A stretch of 23,753 bases of DNA, from IMG/VR virus record IMGVR_UViG_3300017731_000057, positions 1-23,753 of that record; one strand, 5' to 3'. Below are positions 1 to 7,227 of the stretch, piece by piece. Within the stretch, counting starts at the first letter, position 1; the number at the start of each line of letters is the position of its first letter. A program made the translations under genes and the position numbers. The notes beneath the pieces were generated by a model. That model was not told the DNA's origin, did no database searches, and saw only the letters and a list, made by a program, of their open reading frames with translations. This DNA is from a virus.

Positions 1-327
1 CTTGCTGGTACCATTGGTACTGCAACAGCAATTCTTCCTAGAGATAGAAATCTTGCTGGTGTTGACATTGATACTATTGTTACACCATTCGGTGCAATTG
101 GTATGATGGTCATAGACCCTAATATCATGCCTGCAGGCACAGCATACATTCTTGACTTTGCTTTCATACAACCAGTATTTACCAATATCCCAGGATTTGG
201 TACTGTGTTTGTAAGAGACTTAGACCAAGACGACTATGCAAGAGTTGGAAAAGCTATTTATATGGAAATGGGTTATGACTTCGGTCCTTCCTCATACCAT
301 TTGCTTTTTGAACAAACAAATAGTTAA
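1..327 (+). CDS. Major capsid protein, C-terminal part (5' end outside window)
   Basis: The frame is open from base 1 and ends in TAG, so only the last 108 residues are present. The segment MPAGTAYILD followed by an aromatic/proline strand, then GTVFVRDLDQDDYARVGKA and a final beta hairpin, resembles the C-terminal domain of the DUF5309/SU10-type phage major capsid family, where a late RD-(L) ... A(K/R)xG element precedes a last strand. An internal ATG at 103 is not the start, because coding sequence runs upstream of it. It is followed by a hairpin and then by small virion genes, which fits a capsid gene at the head of the structural block. The family call rests on recalled motif layout only. 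Confidence 0.6.
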   Translation, partial: LAGTIGTATAILPRDRNLAGVDIDTIVTPFGAIGMMVIDPNIMPAGTAYILDFAFIQPVFTNIPGFGTVFVRDLDQDDYARVGKAIYMEMGYDFGPSSYHLLFEQTNS

Positions 328-345
328 ATATAATTAAAGAACTTT

Positions 346-367
346 GGGAGTTGCTCCACCAGCTCCC
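346..367 (+). terminator. Hairpin after the capsid gene, possible weak terminator
   Basis: GGGAGTTG pairs with CAGCTCCC (8 bp with one G.U) around a 6-nt loop, 19 bases after the capsid stop. No strong T tract follows (ATTGTTCT), so it may attenuate, or protect the 3' end of the abundant capsid mRNA, rather than terminate fully. Confidence 0.35.
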
Positions 368-411
368 ATTGTTCTGCTATAGTAATAAAAGAGATTACAA
401 GGAAAATATTT

Positions 412-744
412 ATGGCACAGAAATTAATAAGCGTTACCTACACTGGTAGTGTTACTCAAAGTCCTCCAATTGCAACAGAAGGTTTGTTGATTGCAGGGTT
501 TTGGCCTAATACTGCTTTCAACGGTACATCTATTTCTATACAATGGTCACCAACAAATGGTGGTACATTTTATGATGTAAAAGAAACAGATGGTTCTGCA
601 GTTTCATATACAGTAGCTGCAGATAAAATTACAAGAGTTGACCCTTCAGGTTGGGCATTTGCTTCAACAGGTTGGATTAGAGTAGTATCAGGTTCAACAG
701 AAGATACCAGTTCAGCAGTAACAATATTATTAAGAAGTAGTTAG
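412..744 (+). CDS. Small beta-rich virion protein, unknown role
   Basis: This 110-aa protein is probably a single beta-sandwich domain. The pattern of a hydrophobic strand (LLIAGFWPN), SISIQWSPTNGGTFYDV, then D-G-S-A-V and a final strand ending ILLRSS resembles a small protein often seen downstream of phage capsid genes, in which a predicted strand is followed by Q-S-x-DGxTFxD. An AAGGA ribosome-binding site lies 8 nt before the ATG. Position next to the capsid gene suggests a head decoration, head-completion or tail-associated component. No enzymatic motif is visible. Function is inferred from position only. Confidence 0.6.
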   Translation: MAQKLISVTYTGSVTQSPPIATEGLLIAGFWPNTAFNGTSISIQWSPTNGGTFYDVKETDGSAVSYTVAADKITRVDPSGWAFASTGWIRVVSGSTEDTSSAVTILLRSS

Positions 745-752
745 GTACTTTT

Positions 753-923
753 ATGAGTATGCTAACAATGCTCAAAGAAGGTAGATATATAGATATCGAT
801 TCTAAATCAGATATCGAACCTTCTTATGAAATAGTAGATGACCAAATAAAAGCTAATGGTGGTTTTGGTATAGCATCATTTGGTATAACACCATTTGCTA
901 AAGAACAAGATAGAGCTGCCTAA
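753..923 (+). CDS. 56-aa hypothetical protein with FGI-type C-terminal motif
   Basis: A short ORF begins at an ATG 8 bases after the previous stop, with AGG upstream, and ends in a TAATG overlap with the next gene, so it fills the gap exactly. The first half is charged (LKEGRYIDIDSKSD). The C-terminus carries GGFGIASFGITPFAK. The same FGI-x2-FGI-x2-F spacing ends the 641-aa protein at 1930-3855. Glycine/phenylalanine motifs of this kind are common at the ends of phage tail or neck proteins. The product is unknown, and a virion accessory role is inferred. Confidence 0.55.
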   Translation: MSMLTMLKEGRYIDIDSKSDIEPSYEIVDDQIKANGGFGIASFGITPFAKEQDRAA

Positions 924-1930
924 TGAGTACAAATGTTAAAGGATTAATTGATAGAGTATATAGAGAATATCTAGAACCAGCAGATGATATAAACTCTTAT
1001 ACAACTGTTCATACAACTATAAACTCTTCCATCACAACAGTTAAATATGTAGATAGCTTATTAACTTCTGAAGAAGAAGATGTATTAGATGCAGGTACAG
1101 TAATTGAAATTGACCAAGAACTTTTACATTGTACTGCAGTAGATACTGTTAATAATGAAATAACAGTAATTAGAGCGGTAAGAGGAACTACTGCTGATTC
1201 ACATGATGCTGGTGCAGTAATTAAAATAGCTCCTGCTTTTACAAGGAAAGCTGTATTCGATGCAATAGGAGACCAAATAGCTAACTTGTACCCAACACTA
1301 TATGCAGTAGAAACAAAAACATTAACTAGTGGTACTGGTTATTCTCTTATAGGAACTTATGGTAGTGATGTAGATGATAGTAATTATTTAGTAACACCTA
1401 TAAAAGCTATATCACAATATACAGATTGGAGTTCTGGTAGTGACCAAACAGGTTTAACTTTTAAAGGTGTTGCTGTTGAAATGGTAGATTTACCTAATCC
1501 TTTTGTTTGGACTGATGATACTTCAACTGAAAGAACTAAAACATATACAACTGGCCCAGATGTAGTACATGCTTTACAATGGGTAGGTATAGCTGCAGGA
1601 CATACTGCTTATGTAACATTTAAAAAGAAATTCAAACAACCAATATTAGAAAGTGAAACATTAGTATCAATAGGATTAGAAGATGAATATGAAGCAATTG
1701 TTATGGCTGGTGCTGCTGCACATTTACTTTCTGGCAGGGATATACCTGCTGCTACAGCTGATTTTGTAACAGACCAATTAGCAGTTGCAACATACCCTGT
1801 TGGTTCTTCATCAAATATTAGAAATGGGTTATTGTCATATCAAAGATATTTAATAGAACAAGCTAAGAAAGATTTGAAAGCTAGATACCCTGAGCCAGTA
1901 GCTCTAAATCAAATAACTTATCCAACCTAA
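923..1930 (+). CDS. Neck/head-tail adaptor-like virion protein
   Basis: This 335-aa protein has three visible parts. The helical N-terminus (VKGLIDRVYREYLEP) leads into a beta module at about residues 35-105 of the type I-E-I-D-Q-E-L-L-H-C-T-A-V ... ITVIRAVRGTTADSHDAGAVI, a form common in phage proteins that bind the connector. A middle beta region follows, and the C-terminal helices (about 255-320, YEAIVMAGAAAHLL and YLIEQAKKDL) resemble adaptor helices. Both ends join their neighbours through one-base TAATG overlaps, implying translational coupling. Position after the capsid gene and before the propeller/fibre genes favours a neck or adaptor role. No catalytic motif is seen. Confidence 0.55.
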   Translation: MSTNVKGLIDRVYREYLEPADDINSYTTVHTTINSSITTVKYVDSLLTSEEEDVLDAGTVIEIDQELLHCTAVDTVNNEITVIRAVRGTTADSHDAGAVIKIAPAFTRKAVFDAIGDQIANLYPTLYAVETKTLTSGTGYSLIGTYGSDVDDSNYLVTPIKAISQYTDWSSGSDQTGLTFKGVAVEMVDLPNPFVWTDDTSTERTKTYTTGPDVVHALQWVGIAAGHTAYVTFKKKFKQPILESETLVSIGLEDEYEAIVMAGAAAHLLSGRDIPAATADFVTDQLAVATYPVGSSSNIRNGLLSYQRYLIEQAKKDLKARYPEPVALNQITYPT

Positions 1931-3855
1931 TGCCAAGAATAGCACACGCTGGAGTTGTCAATAATCCTAGAAGACAAGGGTATGACTTTAGGGTTGATGA
2001 CTATTTACTTAGAGCAGCAACTACTAGAGAACAACCAATGACTATACAATCTTCGGATGTACAAGCACAAGAAATAAATGTTAAACAAAATCCAGAAGAC
2101 TTCACAAGAAACATTGGCCAAATATATTCAAGAAATAATTTTTCTGGTGGTAGTAATTTAGACTTTGCACATAAAAGAGGAATGTCAGAATCAGACATTA
2201 ATAAATTTTGGGATAGTTCTGGAATAAGTATATTTAATATTAATAAAGGTAATCCTTATGATATACAATTATTACATTCTACTGAATTAAAACAAGCATT
2301 AGATTCATCAGATGGTGACAATGATTTAGCTGTTGTTGGTACTACTGTTTATGTATCTAATGATAATGTACTATATAAATCAATAAATGGAGGAGACACA
2401 TGGAGTACGGAAAGTCATGGACTTACAGCTGGATACCATATAAAAGGATTAGCAGCTCACGGAAATTTGCTATATATAGCAGCAAACAATGGAAGTGCAG
2501 GGGAATTAGAAACTTGGGACGGTAGTACATCTACACAAAAAGTATCTGCTGCAATTTATGATGGCATATGGTCTGTTAAAGGTTTAATGCTTGTATCTAC
2601 TGGTACTACTTTACATCAATATGATGGTGCTACAACAGTAGGTTCGGCCATTGAAACATTACCAGTAGGACAAACTTGGACTGATGTTGTAGATGCTGGT
2701 GCAGTTATATTAGCTGTTGCTAGTGATGGAAGAATATATTCAATTAAAGATAATGCTGGTACATTTGCATCTAAAGGTACAACTGAACTTAAAGATGAAA
2801 TACCTACTTGTATTACTGAAGCACAAGGTAAAATATTTTATGGAACTAAAGTACCAAGAACTGATTCTAAAGTTATTGGAAGATTATATAGTGCTGATTT
2901 AGTTGCAGCTGATGACCTTTATGTATTATCTAACCAACAATTAATTAAAGAATGGAACATTGATGGTGTTGATGCTAGTCCCAATGCTTTGTTTTCAACA
3001 AGAGATTCTGTCTATACGGGTATAAAAGAATCAGGTAGTAATTCTTATTTATGGAGATTTTACTTACCTACTGCAGGTATAGCCAGAGACTTAAAGTATG
3101 GTGCTAGTGGTGTAATAAAAGGTATTGGTAGTATAGATGAAGCTATACTATCTACTGTTCAAGCTAGTGGTGTGTACAAAGAAACAGATAACTATGAAGA
3201 AGAAGGTTATATAATAACACCTTTAGCAGATTTTTTTACTGCTGAACAAAAACAATGGGTTGAAGCTTTATTAGAAACAGGTAGTGTTTTAGCAGGAGAA
3301 GAAGTAGAACTATATGTATCTACAGAAATAGCATCTATTAATGATTCTACACATAGTAGTTGGGATAAAGTTGTATTTGACCAAGAAGGTAATTCATTAA
3401 AAACAGCACAGATGGATAAAATATCTAGATATGTTACTGCAAAACTTGTACTTAAATCACAAGGTAATGTAACTACACCTGTAGTAAATTCTATACAAAT
3501 TAGAGCATTAGCAAGACCTGAATTAGTTGTAGTACAAATACCTGTAAATATTTCTGATAGAGTTGAAAGACCATTTAGAAAACCATTTACTGTTAAAAAT
3601 TTAGGTGAAACAATTTATCAATCATTAAAACAAAAAGAAGGTTCTCCTGTTACATTAGAAATTTATGACCCTGCTGAAGTTATTAGAGGAGTAGTTGAAT
3701 CTATTCAATACCCAATTGACAATAACGCAAATATTGGTAGTGTTACTAGAGTAGCAATTTTAACAATAAGGGGGACAAGACAAACTGTTTCTGCTACAGT
3801 AACATCAGGAGATACATTTGGAATAAATGCATTTGGTATTATGAGATTTGGATAA
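1930..3855 (+). CDS. Large tail protein with beta-propeller-like repeats
   Basis: This 641-aa protein carries recurring blade-like segments of the form hhVVGTTVYVSNDN-hhYKSINGGDTW (about residues 135-162, a BNR/sialidase-type Asp box SxDGGxTW variant), followed by similar strands at about 175-330 (LLYIAANNG, GLMLVSTGT, VILAVASDGRIYSI, GKIFYGTK). The N-terminus (IGQIYSRNNFSGG, then LDFAHKRG) resembles tail-surface proteins that precede fibre genes. A second beta region spans about 430-600. The C-terminus ends FGINAFGIMRFG. It is probably a tail nozzle, tail-hub or receptor-contacting component. The Asp-box motif marks a fold and does not show sialidase activity. Confidence 0.55.
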   Translation: MPRIAHAGVVNNPRRQGYDFRVDDYLLRAATTREQPMTIQSSDVQAQEINVKQNPEDFTRNIGQIYSRNNFSGGSNLDFAHKRGMSESDINKFWDSSGISIFNINKGNPYDIQLLHSTELKQALDSSDGDNDLAVVGTTVYVSNDNVLYKSINGGDTWSTESHGLTAGYHIKGLAAHGNLLYIAANNGSAGELETWDGSTSTQKVSAAIYDGIWSVKGLMLVSTGTTLHQYDGATTVGSAIETLPVGQTWTDVVDAGAVILAVASDGRIYSIKDNAGTFASKGTTELKDEIPTCITEAQGKIFYGTKVPRTDSKVIGRLYSADLVAADDLYVLSNQQLIKEWNIDGVDASPNALFSTRDSVYTGIKESGSNSYLWRFYLPTAGIARDLKYGASGVIKGIGSIDEAILSTVQASGVYKETDNYEEEGYIITPLADFFTAEQKQWVEALLETGSVLAGEEVELYVSTEIASINDSTHSSWDKVVFDQEGNSLKTAQMDKISRYVTAKLVLKSQGNVTTPVVNSIQIRALARPELVVVQIPVNISDRVERPFRKPFTVKNLGETIYQSLKQKEGSPVTLEIYDPAEVIRGVVESIQYPIDNNANIGSVTRVAILTIRGTRQTVSATVTSGDTFGINAFGIMRFG

Positions 3856-3861
3856 ATGAGG

Positions 3862-3867
3862 TATAAT
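3862..3867 (+). promoter_or_regulatory. Candidate -10 box placed for a leaderless transcript
   Basis: TATAAT lies 8 bases before the ATG at 3876, so a normal start site would fall at or next to the start codon. The -35 match (TTATGA, 17-bp spacer) is weak. No well-placed Shine-Dalgarno sequence is present, GAGG being 14 bases away. The same geometry occurs at 6905 and 19763. Confidence 0.35.
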
Positions 3868-3875
3868 AGAAAAAT

Positions 3876-4940
3876 ATGACAGCGTTAGAATCAAACATAG
3901 GTAATGCAGTTGAGGTAACACTTGACGCACAATTAAACTCAGGCAGTGGTAATACTACACTTGATATGGCATCAGACCCTGGTATAGCTGCTCCTGCTTA
4001 TTTAGTTTTAAATCCAGATAACGATAGTAAAAGAGAAGTTGTTAAATGGACAAGCGGTGCTTTTGGTTCCGCAACAATAGAAAGAGATAAAGATAATAAA
4101 AACAGTGGTAATGGTTATACACATGCTGCTGGAGATACAGTAAGACAAGCTGTAGTTAAACAACATTTTGAAGATGTACATGATGCTATTCAACAAGGTT
4201 TTATATTAGAAGATGGAGATGGAACAGAAGTAGAGATTAAACCTACTGTTGCTTCAGGTGCTTATACGGCAAGAGAAGTAAAATTTGTTGAAGGTGCAGG
4301 TATTGATATTAACTGGAGTGATGTTACAGATGGTACTGATGCAGACCCATACGATTTAACATTCACAGTTGGTGGATTAACTACATCAGAAATTGCTGCA
4401 GGTAGTTTAGTAATAGAATCAGAAACAATTACATCAAATGATAATGATACAACTATACCTACATCAGCAGCAGTTAAGAATTATGCAGATGCAGAAACAG
4501 CTACCCTAACAAATAAAACATTAGGTGCTGTTACTTTATCAGGTGCTGTGACAGGTGGCGACCAAACAATATCAGCAGCAGTATTAAAAGATTATAATGA
4601 AACAACAGCAGCTATTACATCAGCAGAAGATATGTCCATAGACTTAGCAAATGGTAATACAGGTACAGTAACATTAGCACACAATGTTGATGACTTACAT
4701 TTTTTAAATGTACCAGCAACAGGAGTAACAACATTTACTTTAGTAGCAACACAAGATGGAACTGGTTCAAGAACAATGGACATAGATGCAGTAAGTGTTA
4801 ATGGTGGAGGAGATGTCGCAGCTAAAACTGCAGGTGGTGCAGGACTAACGCTATCAACAGCAGCTAATGCTATAGACATACTTACATTTGTATTCGTAGG
4901 TACAACACCATATTTATTTAGCCAACTAGCGTTTGCGTAA
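3876..4940 (+). CDS. Tail fibre-like protein
   Basis: This 354-aa protein has the low-complexity Thr/Ala/Gly/Asn composition of phage fibres. The N-terminal domain (about 1-110) ends in a helix (VVKQHFEDVHDAIQQGFI) that could attach to the tail. The central part contains the hallmark SNDNDTTIPTSAAVKNYAD and ATLTNKTLGAVTLSGAVTGG (about 185-230), repeat-like elements found in many trimeric fibre shafts. The C-terminus is a beta domain ending in PYLFSQLAFA. It precedes three fibre-tip-like paralogues and overlaps the first by one base. Receptor binding is inferred from composition and context. Confidence 0.65.
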   Translation: MTALESNIGNAVEVTLDAQLNSGSGNTTLDMASDPGIAAPAYLVLNPDNDSKREVVKWTSGAFGSATIERDKDNKNSGNGYTHAAGDTVRQAVVKQHFEDVHDAIQQGFILEDGDGTEVEIKPTVASGAYTAREVKFVEGAGIDINWSDVTDGTDADPYDLTFTVGGLTTSEIAAGSLVIESETITSNDNDTTIPTSAAVKNYADAETATLTNKTLGAVTLSGAVTGGDQTISAAVLKDYNETTAAITSAEDMSIDLANGNTGTVTLAHNVDDLHFLNVPATGVTTFTLVATQDGTGSRTMDIDAVSVNGGGDVAAKTAGGAGLTLSTAANAIDILTFVFVGTTPYLFSQLAFA

Positions 4941-5521
4941 TGGCTCCATTAGGTGTAGCTAGAGCCATAATCACAATGGGTGGAGACCTAGGTGTGTATC
5001 AACTTATTCAATCACAAACTGTTAGTGGTGTATCAGCAATTAATTTTACATCTATTAAAGAAAGTCAATATGGAACACATGTAGTGTTTTATCAATTAGA
5101 TAATGCTACTGATAATGCAATAGCAAGTATTAGATTATTTGAAAGTGGTACATTAGAGGACCAAGGTGTTTATAAAGAACATTGGTTTGAAAGTGTTGCA
5201 GATGGTTCTAGTGAAAATTCAGGAGCTCAAACATCTACAGCAAGTACAAGTCGTAATCATATTAGAGTTGGAGAAAATCAAGGTAATGCTAGTTTAGAAT
5301 TTAGCACAGGATATTTTTATATTTTTAACGCAGGTAACTCTTCTTTTCACACAACTGTGAATGGTCACAATCATGCACTAGGTACAGGAAATGAAGTTAT
5401 ACAAGGATTTGGTGGTGGAGTATTACCACAAGCATCTACTGTAGATGGGTTCAGAGTATTTGATAGTAACAATGGTGGTAACTATACAGGCACTGTAAGT
5501 TTATATGGATTGGAACAATGA
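4940..5521 (+). CDS. Tail fibre tip-like protein, paralogue 1
   Basis: This 193-aa protein begins VYQLIQSQTVSGVSAINFTSI and ends in TVDGFRVFDS then YTGTVSLYGLEQ. Between them is a strand-rich core with a YFYIFNAGN element. This order (opening strand with alternating S/T, a central Y-h-Y/I-F-N strand, then GI/F ... GNxxxGTVSLYG) matches a receptor-binding module frequent in marine phages and is shared with the two following genes. The start overlaps the previous stop (TAATG) and its stop overlaps the next start (ATGA). It is probably a virion surface protein contacting the host. Specificity cannot be read. Confidence 0.55.
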   Translation: MAPLGVARAIITMGGDLGVYQLIQSQTVSGVSAINFTSIKESQYGTHVVFYQLDNATDNAIASIRLFESGTLEDQGVYKEHWFESVADGSSENSGAQTSTASTSRNHIRVGENQGNASLEFSTGYFYIFNAGNSSFHTTVNGHNHALGTGNEVIQGFGGGVLPQASTVDGFRVFDSNNGGNYTGTVSLYGLEQ

Positions 5522-6036
5522 AATTAATTAAAGCAGAAACACTAAGCACAGGAGTAAACTTCGATAAAATATCTGATGTATTTTCTGCTGATTATAAAGT
5601 ATACAAGATAGTCGTATCAGGATTAGTAGGTAATGAAAGTACAGCTACAGGTGCAAATGCTAGGTTAGTAAAGGCATCTGATGATAGTGTAGAAAGTGGT
5701 ACTGTTTATGAATATGGATTATATTCTTTAAAAGCTGAAGCATCTAACACAGTTAGTAGAGATACAGATGACACTAGGTGGTTTAATGCTTTTGGTGGTA
5801 TAGATGATGGAGCACAAGCAAGTGGTGGTGCATTGTATGTATTTAATCCATTTGATAGTGCTAATACTTTTGCTATATGGCAAGGTACAAATCATGCAGG
5901 TGGTCCAAACTTTAGAAGTTATTGGGGTAAAGGTGTTATACTAAACACAACTTCTTATGATGGTATTGTAATAGATTTAAATGAAAGTGATGCAAGAATT
6001 GGTGGAGGCATTGTGTCAATATATGGTGTTTGTTAA
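5518..6036 (+). CDS. Tail fibre tip-like protein, paralogue 2
   Basis: This 172-aa protein shares the plan of its neighbours: an opening strand (IKAETLSTGVNFDKISDVF), Y-K-V-Y-K-I-V-V-S-G, a GALYVFNPFDS strand corresponding to YFYIFNAGN in paralogue 1, and the end YDGIVIDLN then IGGGIVSIYGVC. Sequence identity to the flanking copies looks low, so the duplication is old or exchange has been frequent. It starts four bases inside the preceding gene (ATGA). A role in host recognition is inferred from the shared fold and the adjacent fibre gene. Confidence 0.55.
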   Translation: MKLIKAETLSTGVNFDKISDVFSADYKVYKIVVSGLVGNESTATGANARLVKASDDSVESGTVYEYGLYSLKAEASNTVSRDTDDTRWFNAFGGIDDGAQASGGALYVFNPFDSANTFAIWQGTNHAGGPNFRSYWGKGVILNTTSYDGIVIDLNESDARIGGGIVSIYGVC

Positions 6037-6569
6037 TGAGTAAATATACACAATTAAGTACAGCTACAGCTAGTAATACAGGTTCAGTAACATTAACAGG
6101 AATTACTTCAGAGTACCCTGTTGCAATACTTTATTATGATAGTGCTCTTCCTGCTACTGATGGTGCAGATTTAATGTTTAGATTGCGTGAGAGTGGTGGT
6201 TCTGATAATTCTAATTCTAATTATAATTCGGTTATAGCGTATCAGAGAAGCGATAGAGATTTCGATGACGAGGACGGCGATAACTTAGGACTAGGAGATA
6301 AAGATAAAGTTAACTTAACAGGCTCTACTCATGATGGTGCTAATCAAGGTTATGGAGGTATCTTATATATACATAATGCTGCTAATGGTAGTGAAGCAAC
6401 TTATGTTCAATATGATACAGTTTATTTAACAAATGGTAGTCCATTTATGTTAGGACAAATAGGTGGAACAGTTCTAAGAGAAGCTACAACAGTTACAGGT
6501 ATAACTTTATTTTATGACACAGGCAATATAGCAACAGGTAATTTTACATTAGTTGGTATTAAAAATTAA
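6036..6569 (+). CDS. Tail fibre tip-like protein, paralogue 3
   Basis: This 177-aa protein is the third copy, with TASNTGSVTLTGITSEYPVA at the start, YGGILYIHNAANG in the middle and TTVTGITLFYDTGN-(IA)-TGNFTLVGIKN at the end. The ATG at 6036, in TAATG overlap with the previous stop, is preferred over an in-frame TTG at 6030. Unlike its siblings it has an acidic insertion at about residues 65-92 (RSDRDFDDEDGDNLG). That stretch and its flank (about 6184-6292) use CG-containing codons that are scarce nearby, suggesting local exchange. Confidence 0.55.
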   Translation: MSKYTQLSTATASNTGSVTLTGITSEYPVAILYYDSALPATDGADLMFRLRESGGSDNSNSNYNSVIAYQRSDRDFDDEDGDNLGLGDKDKVNLTGSTHDGANQGYGGILYIHNAANGSEATYVQYDTVYLTNGSPFMLGQIGGTVLREATTVTGITLFYDTGNIATGNFTLVGIKN

Positions 6570-6592
6570 AAATATGGTAACATAGGAGAACA

Positions 6593-6895
6593 ATGGCAAC
6601 AAGAGATGAACTAGAAGTACAAGCTACATCAGAGATTGAAGCAGCTAAACCGATTAATAAATCGGAGAATGGTGTTGTATCTGAATTTTCTGATGCAGAT
6701 TATGCACAGGCAATAACAGACCTTACCAATAGTAAATGGGATAACCAAGAAAATGGTTGGCTCTATGCAAGAAAAGCTGCTTATCCATCTATAGGTGACC
6801 AACTAGATATGCAGTATCATGATGCTGTTGATGGTACAACTACTTGGAAAGATGCAGTAGCTAAAGTTAAATCAGATAATCCTAAACCTTCCTAA
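6593..6895 (+). CDS. XkdW-like small tail-region protein
   Basis: This 100-aa protein has the pattern NGWLYARKAAYPSIGDQLDMQYHDAV followed by a helix and a KSDNPKP end. The R-x2-AYPxIxDQLD signature is recurrent in small phage proteins encoded after fibre genes (XkdW or tail-fibre-assembly type). AGGAG is well placed before the ATG. The N-terminal half is helical and acidic. A fibre-assembly or tail-accessory role fits the position directly behind the fibre genes, but the biochemical function of this family is not established to my knowledge. Confidence 0.6.
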   Translation: MATRDELEVQATSEIEAAKPINKSENGVVSEFSDADYAQAITDLTNSKWDNQENGWLYARKAAYPSIGDQLDMQYHDAVDGTTTWKDAVAKVKSDNPKPS

Positions 6896-6904
6896 CTAAT
6901 ATGA

Positions 6905-6910
6905 TATAAT
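6905..6910 (+). promoter_or_regulatory. Candidate -10 box placed for a leaderless transcript
   Basis: TATAAT stands 7 bases before the ATG at 6918 in the only real gap (22 bases) between the XkdW-like gene and the next block. No Shine-Dalgarno sequence lies between. The -35 region is poor (CTAAAC). It may start the block of membrane and lysis-type genes separately from the fibre genes. Confidence 0.35.
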
Positions 6911-6917
6911 CCAATTT

Positions 6918-7049
6918 ATGGATTATGTAATAGGTTTTATTTTCGGTTATTTTTTAAAAGATTTTAGTTTCTATCTTAAAAGAATAGCTAACAATCGTTA
7001 CGATTGGGATACTGAATTTGAAGAATGGAACTCTGATGACCTCCCATAA
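6918..7049 (+). CDS. 43-aa small membrane protein
   Basis: The short ORF starts with a hydrophobic stretch (VIGFIFGYFL, residues 4-13) followed by a basic juxtamembrane segment (LKRIANNR) and an acidic tail ending WNSDDLP. It overlaps the next gene by 14 bases and begins just downstream of a TATAAT box without a ribosome-binding site. One membrane span with the N-terminus possibly outside is the likely topology. It leads a run of small membrane proteins, so a lysis or envelope role is possible but unproven. Confidence 0.5.
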   Translation: MDYVIGFIFGYFLKDFSFYLKRIANNRYDWDTEFEEWNSDDLP

Positions 7050-7227
7050 CGGCAATGGATTTACACAAAAAGAAATGCTTCAACTTATACTGGAAGGGCA
7101 ACAAGATATAAACAAACGCATAGATGAATTACATGAAAAGGTTAATCAGAAAATATCAAGACAAGAATTATCTGGATGGTTAGTTGCAATTTCTGCACTG
7201 GTGGTGTTAATCAATAACTTAATGTGA
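7036..7227 (+). CDS. XhlA-like membrane protein
   Basis: This 63-aa protein has a polar N-terminus, an amphipathic coiled-coil helix (about 12-40, LILEGQQDINKRIDELHEKV) and one C-terminal membrane span (GWLVAISALVVLINNL). This is the layout of haemolysin XhlA-type phage proteins that accompany holins. ATG 7036 is preferred over TTG 7018 because GGAA lies 6 bases before it and the upstream residues add nothing. The stop overlaps the GTG of the next gene. It could help membrane permeabilisation. The family call is by layout only. Confidence 0.5.
   Translation: MTSHNGNGFTQKEMLQLILEGQQDINKRIDELHEKVNQKISRQELSGWLVAISALVVLINNLM

Noticed and set aside
4940-6569. Diversity-generating retroelement acting on the fibre-tip genes
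   Set aside because: No reverse transcriptase or template repeat is present in the window.
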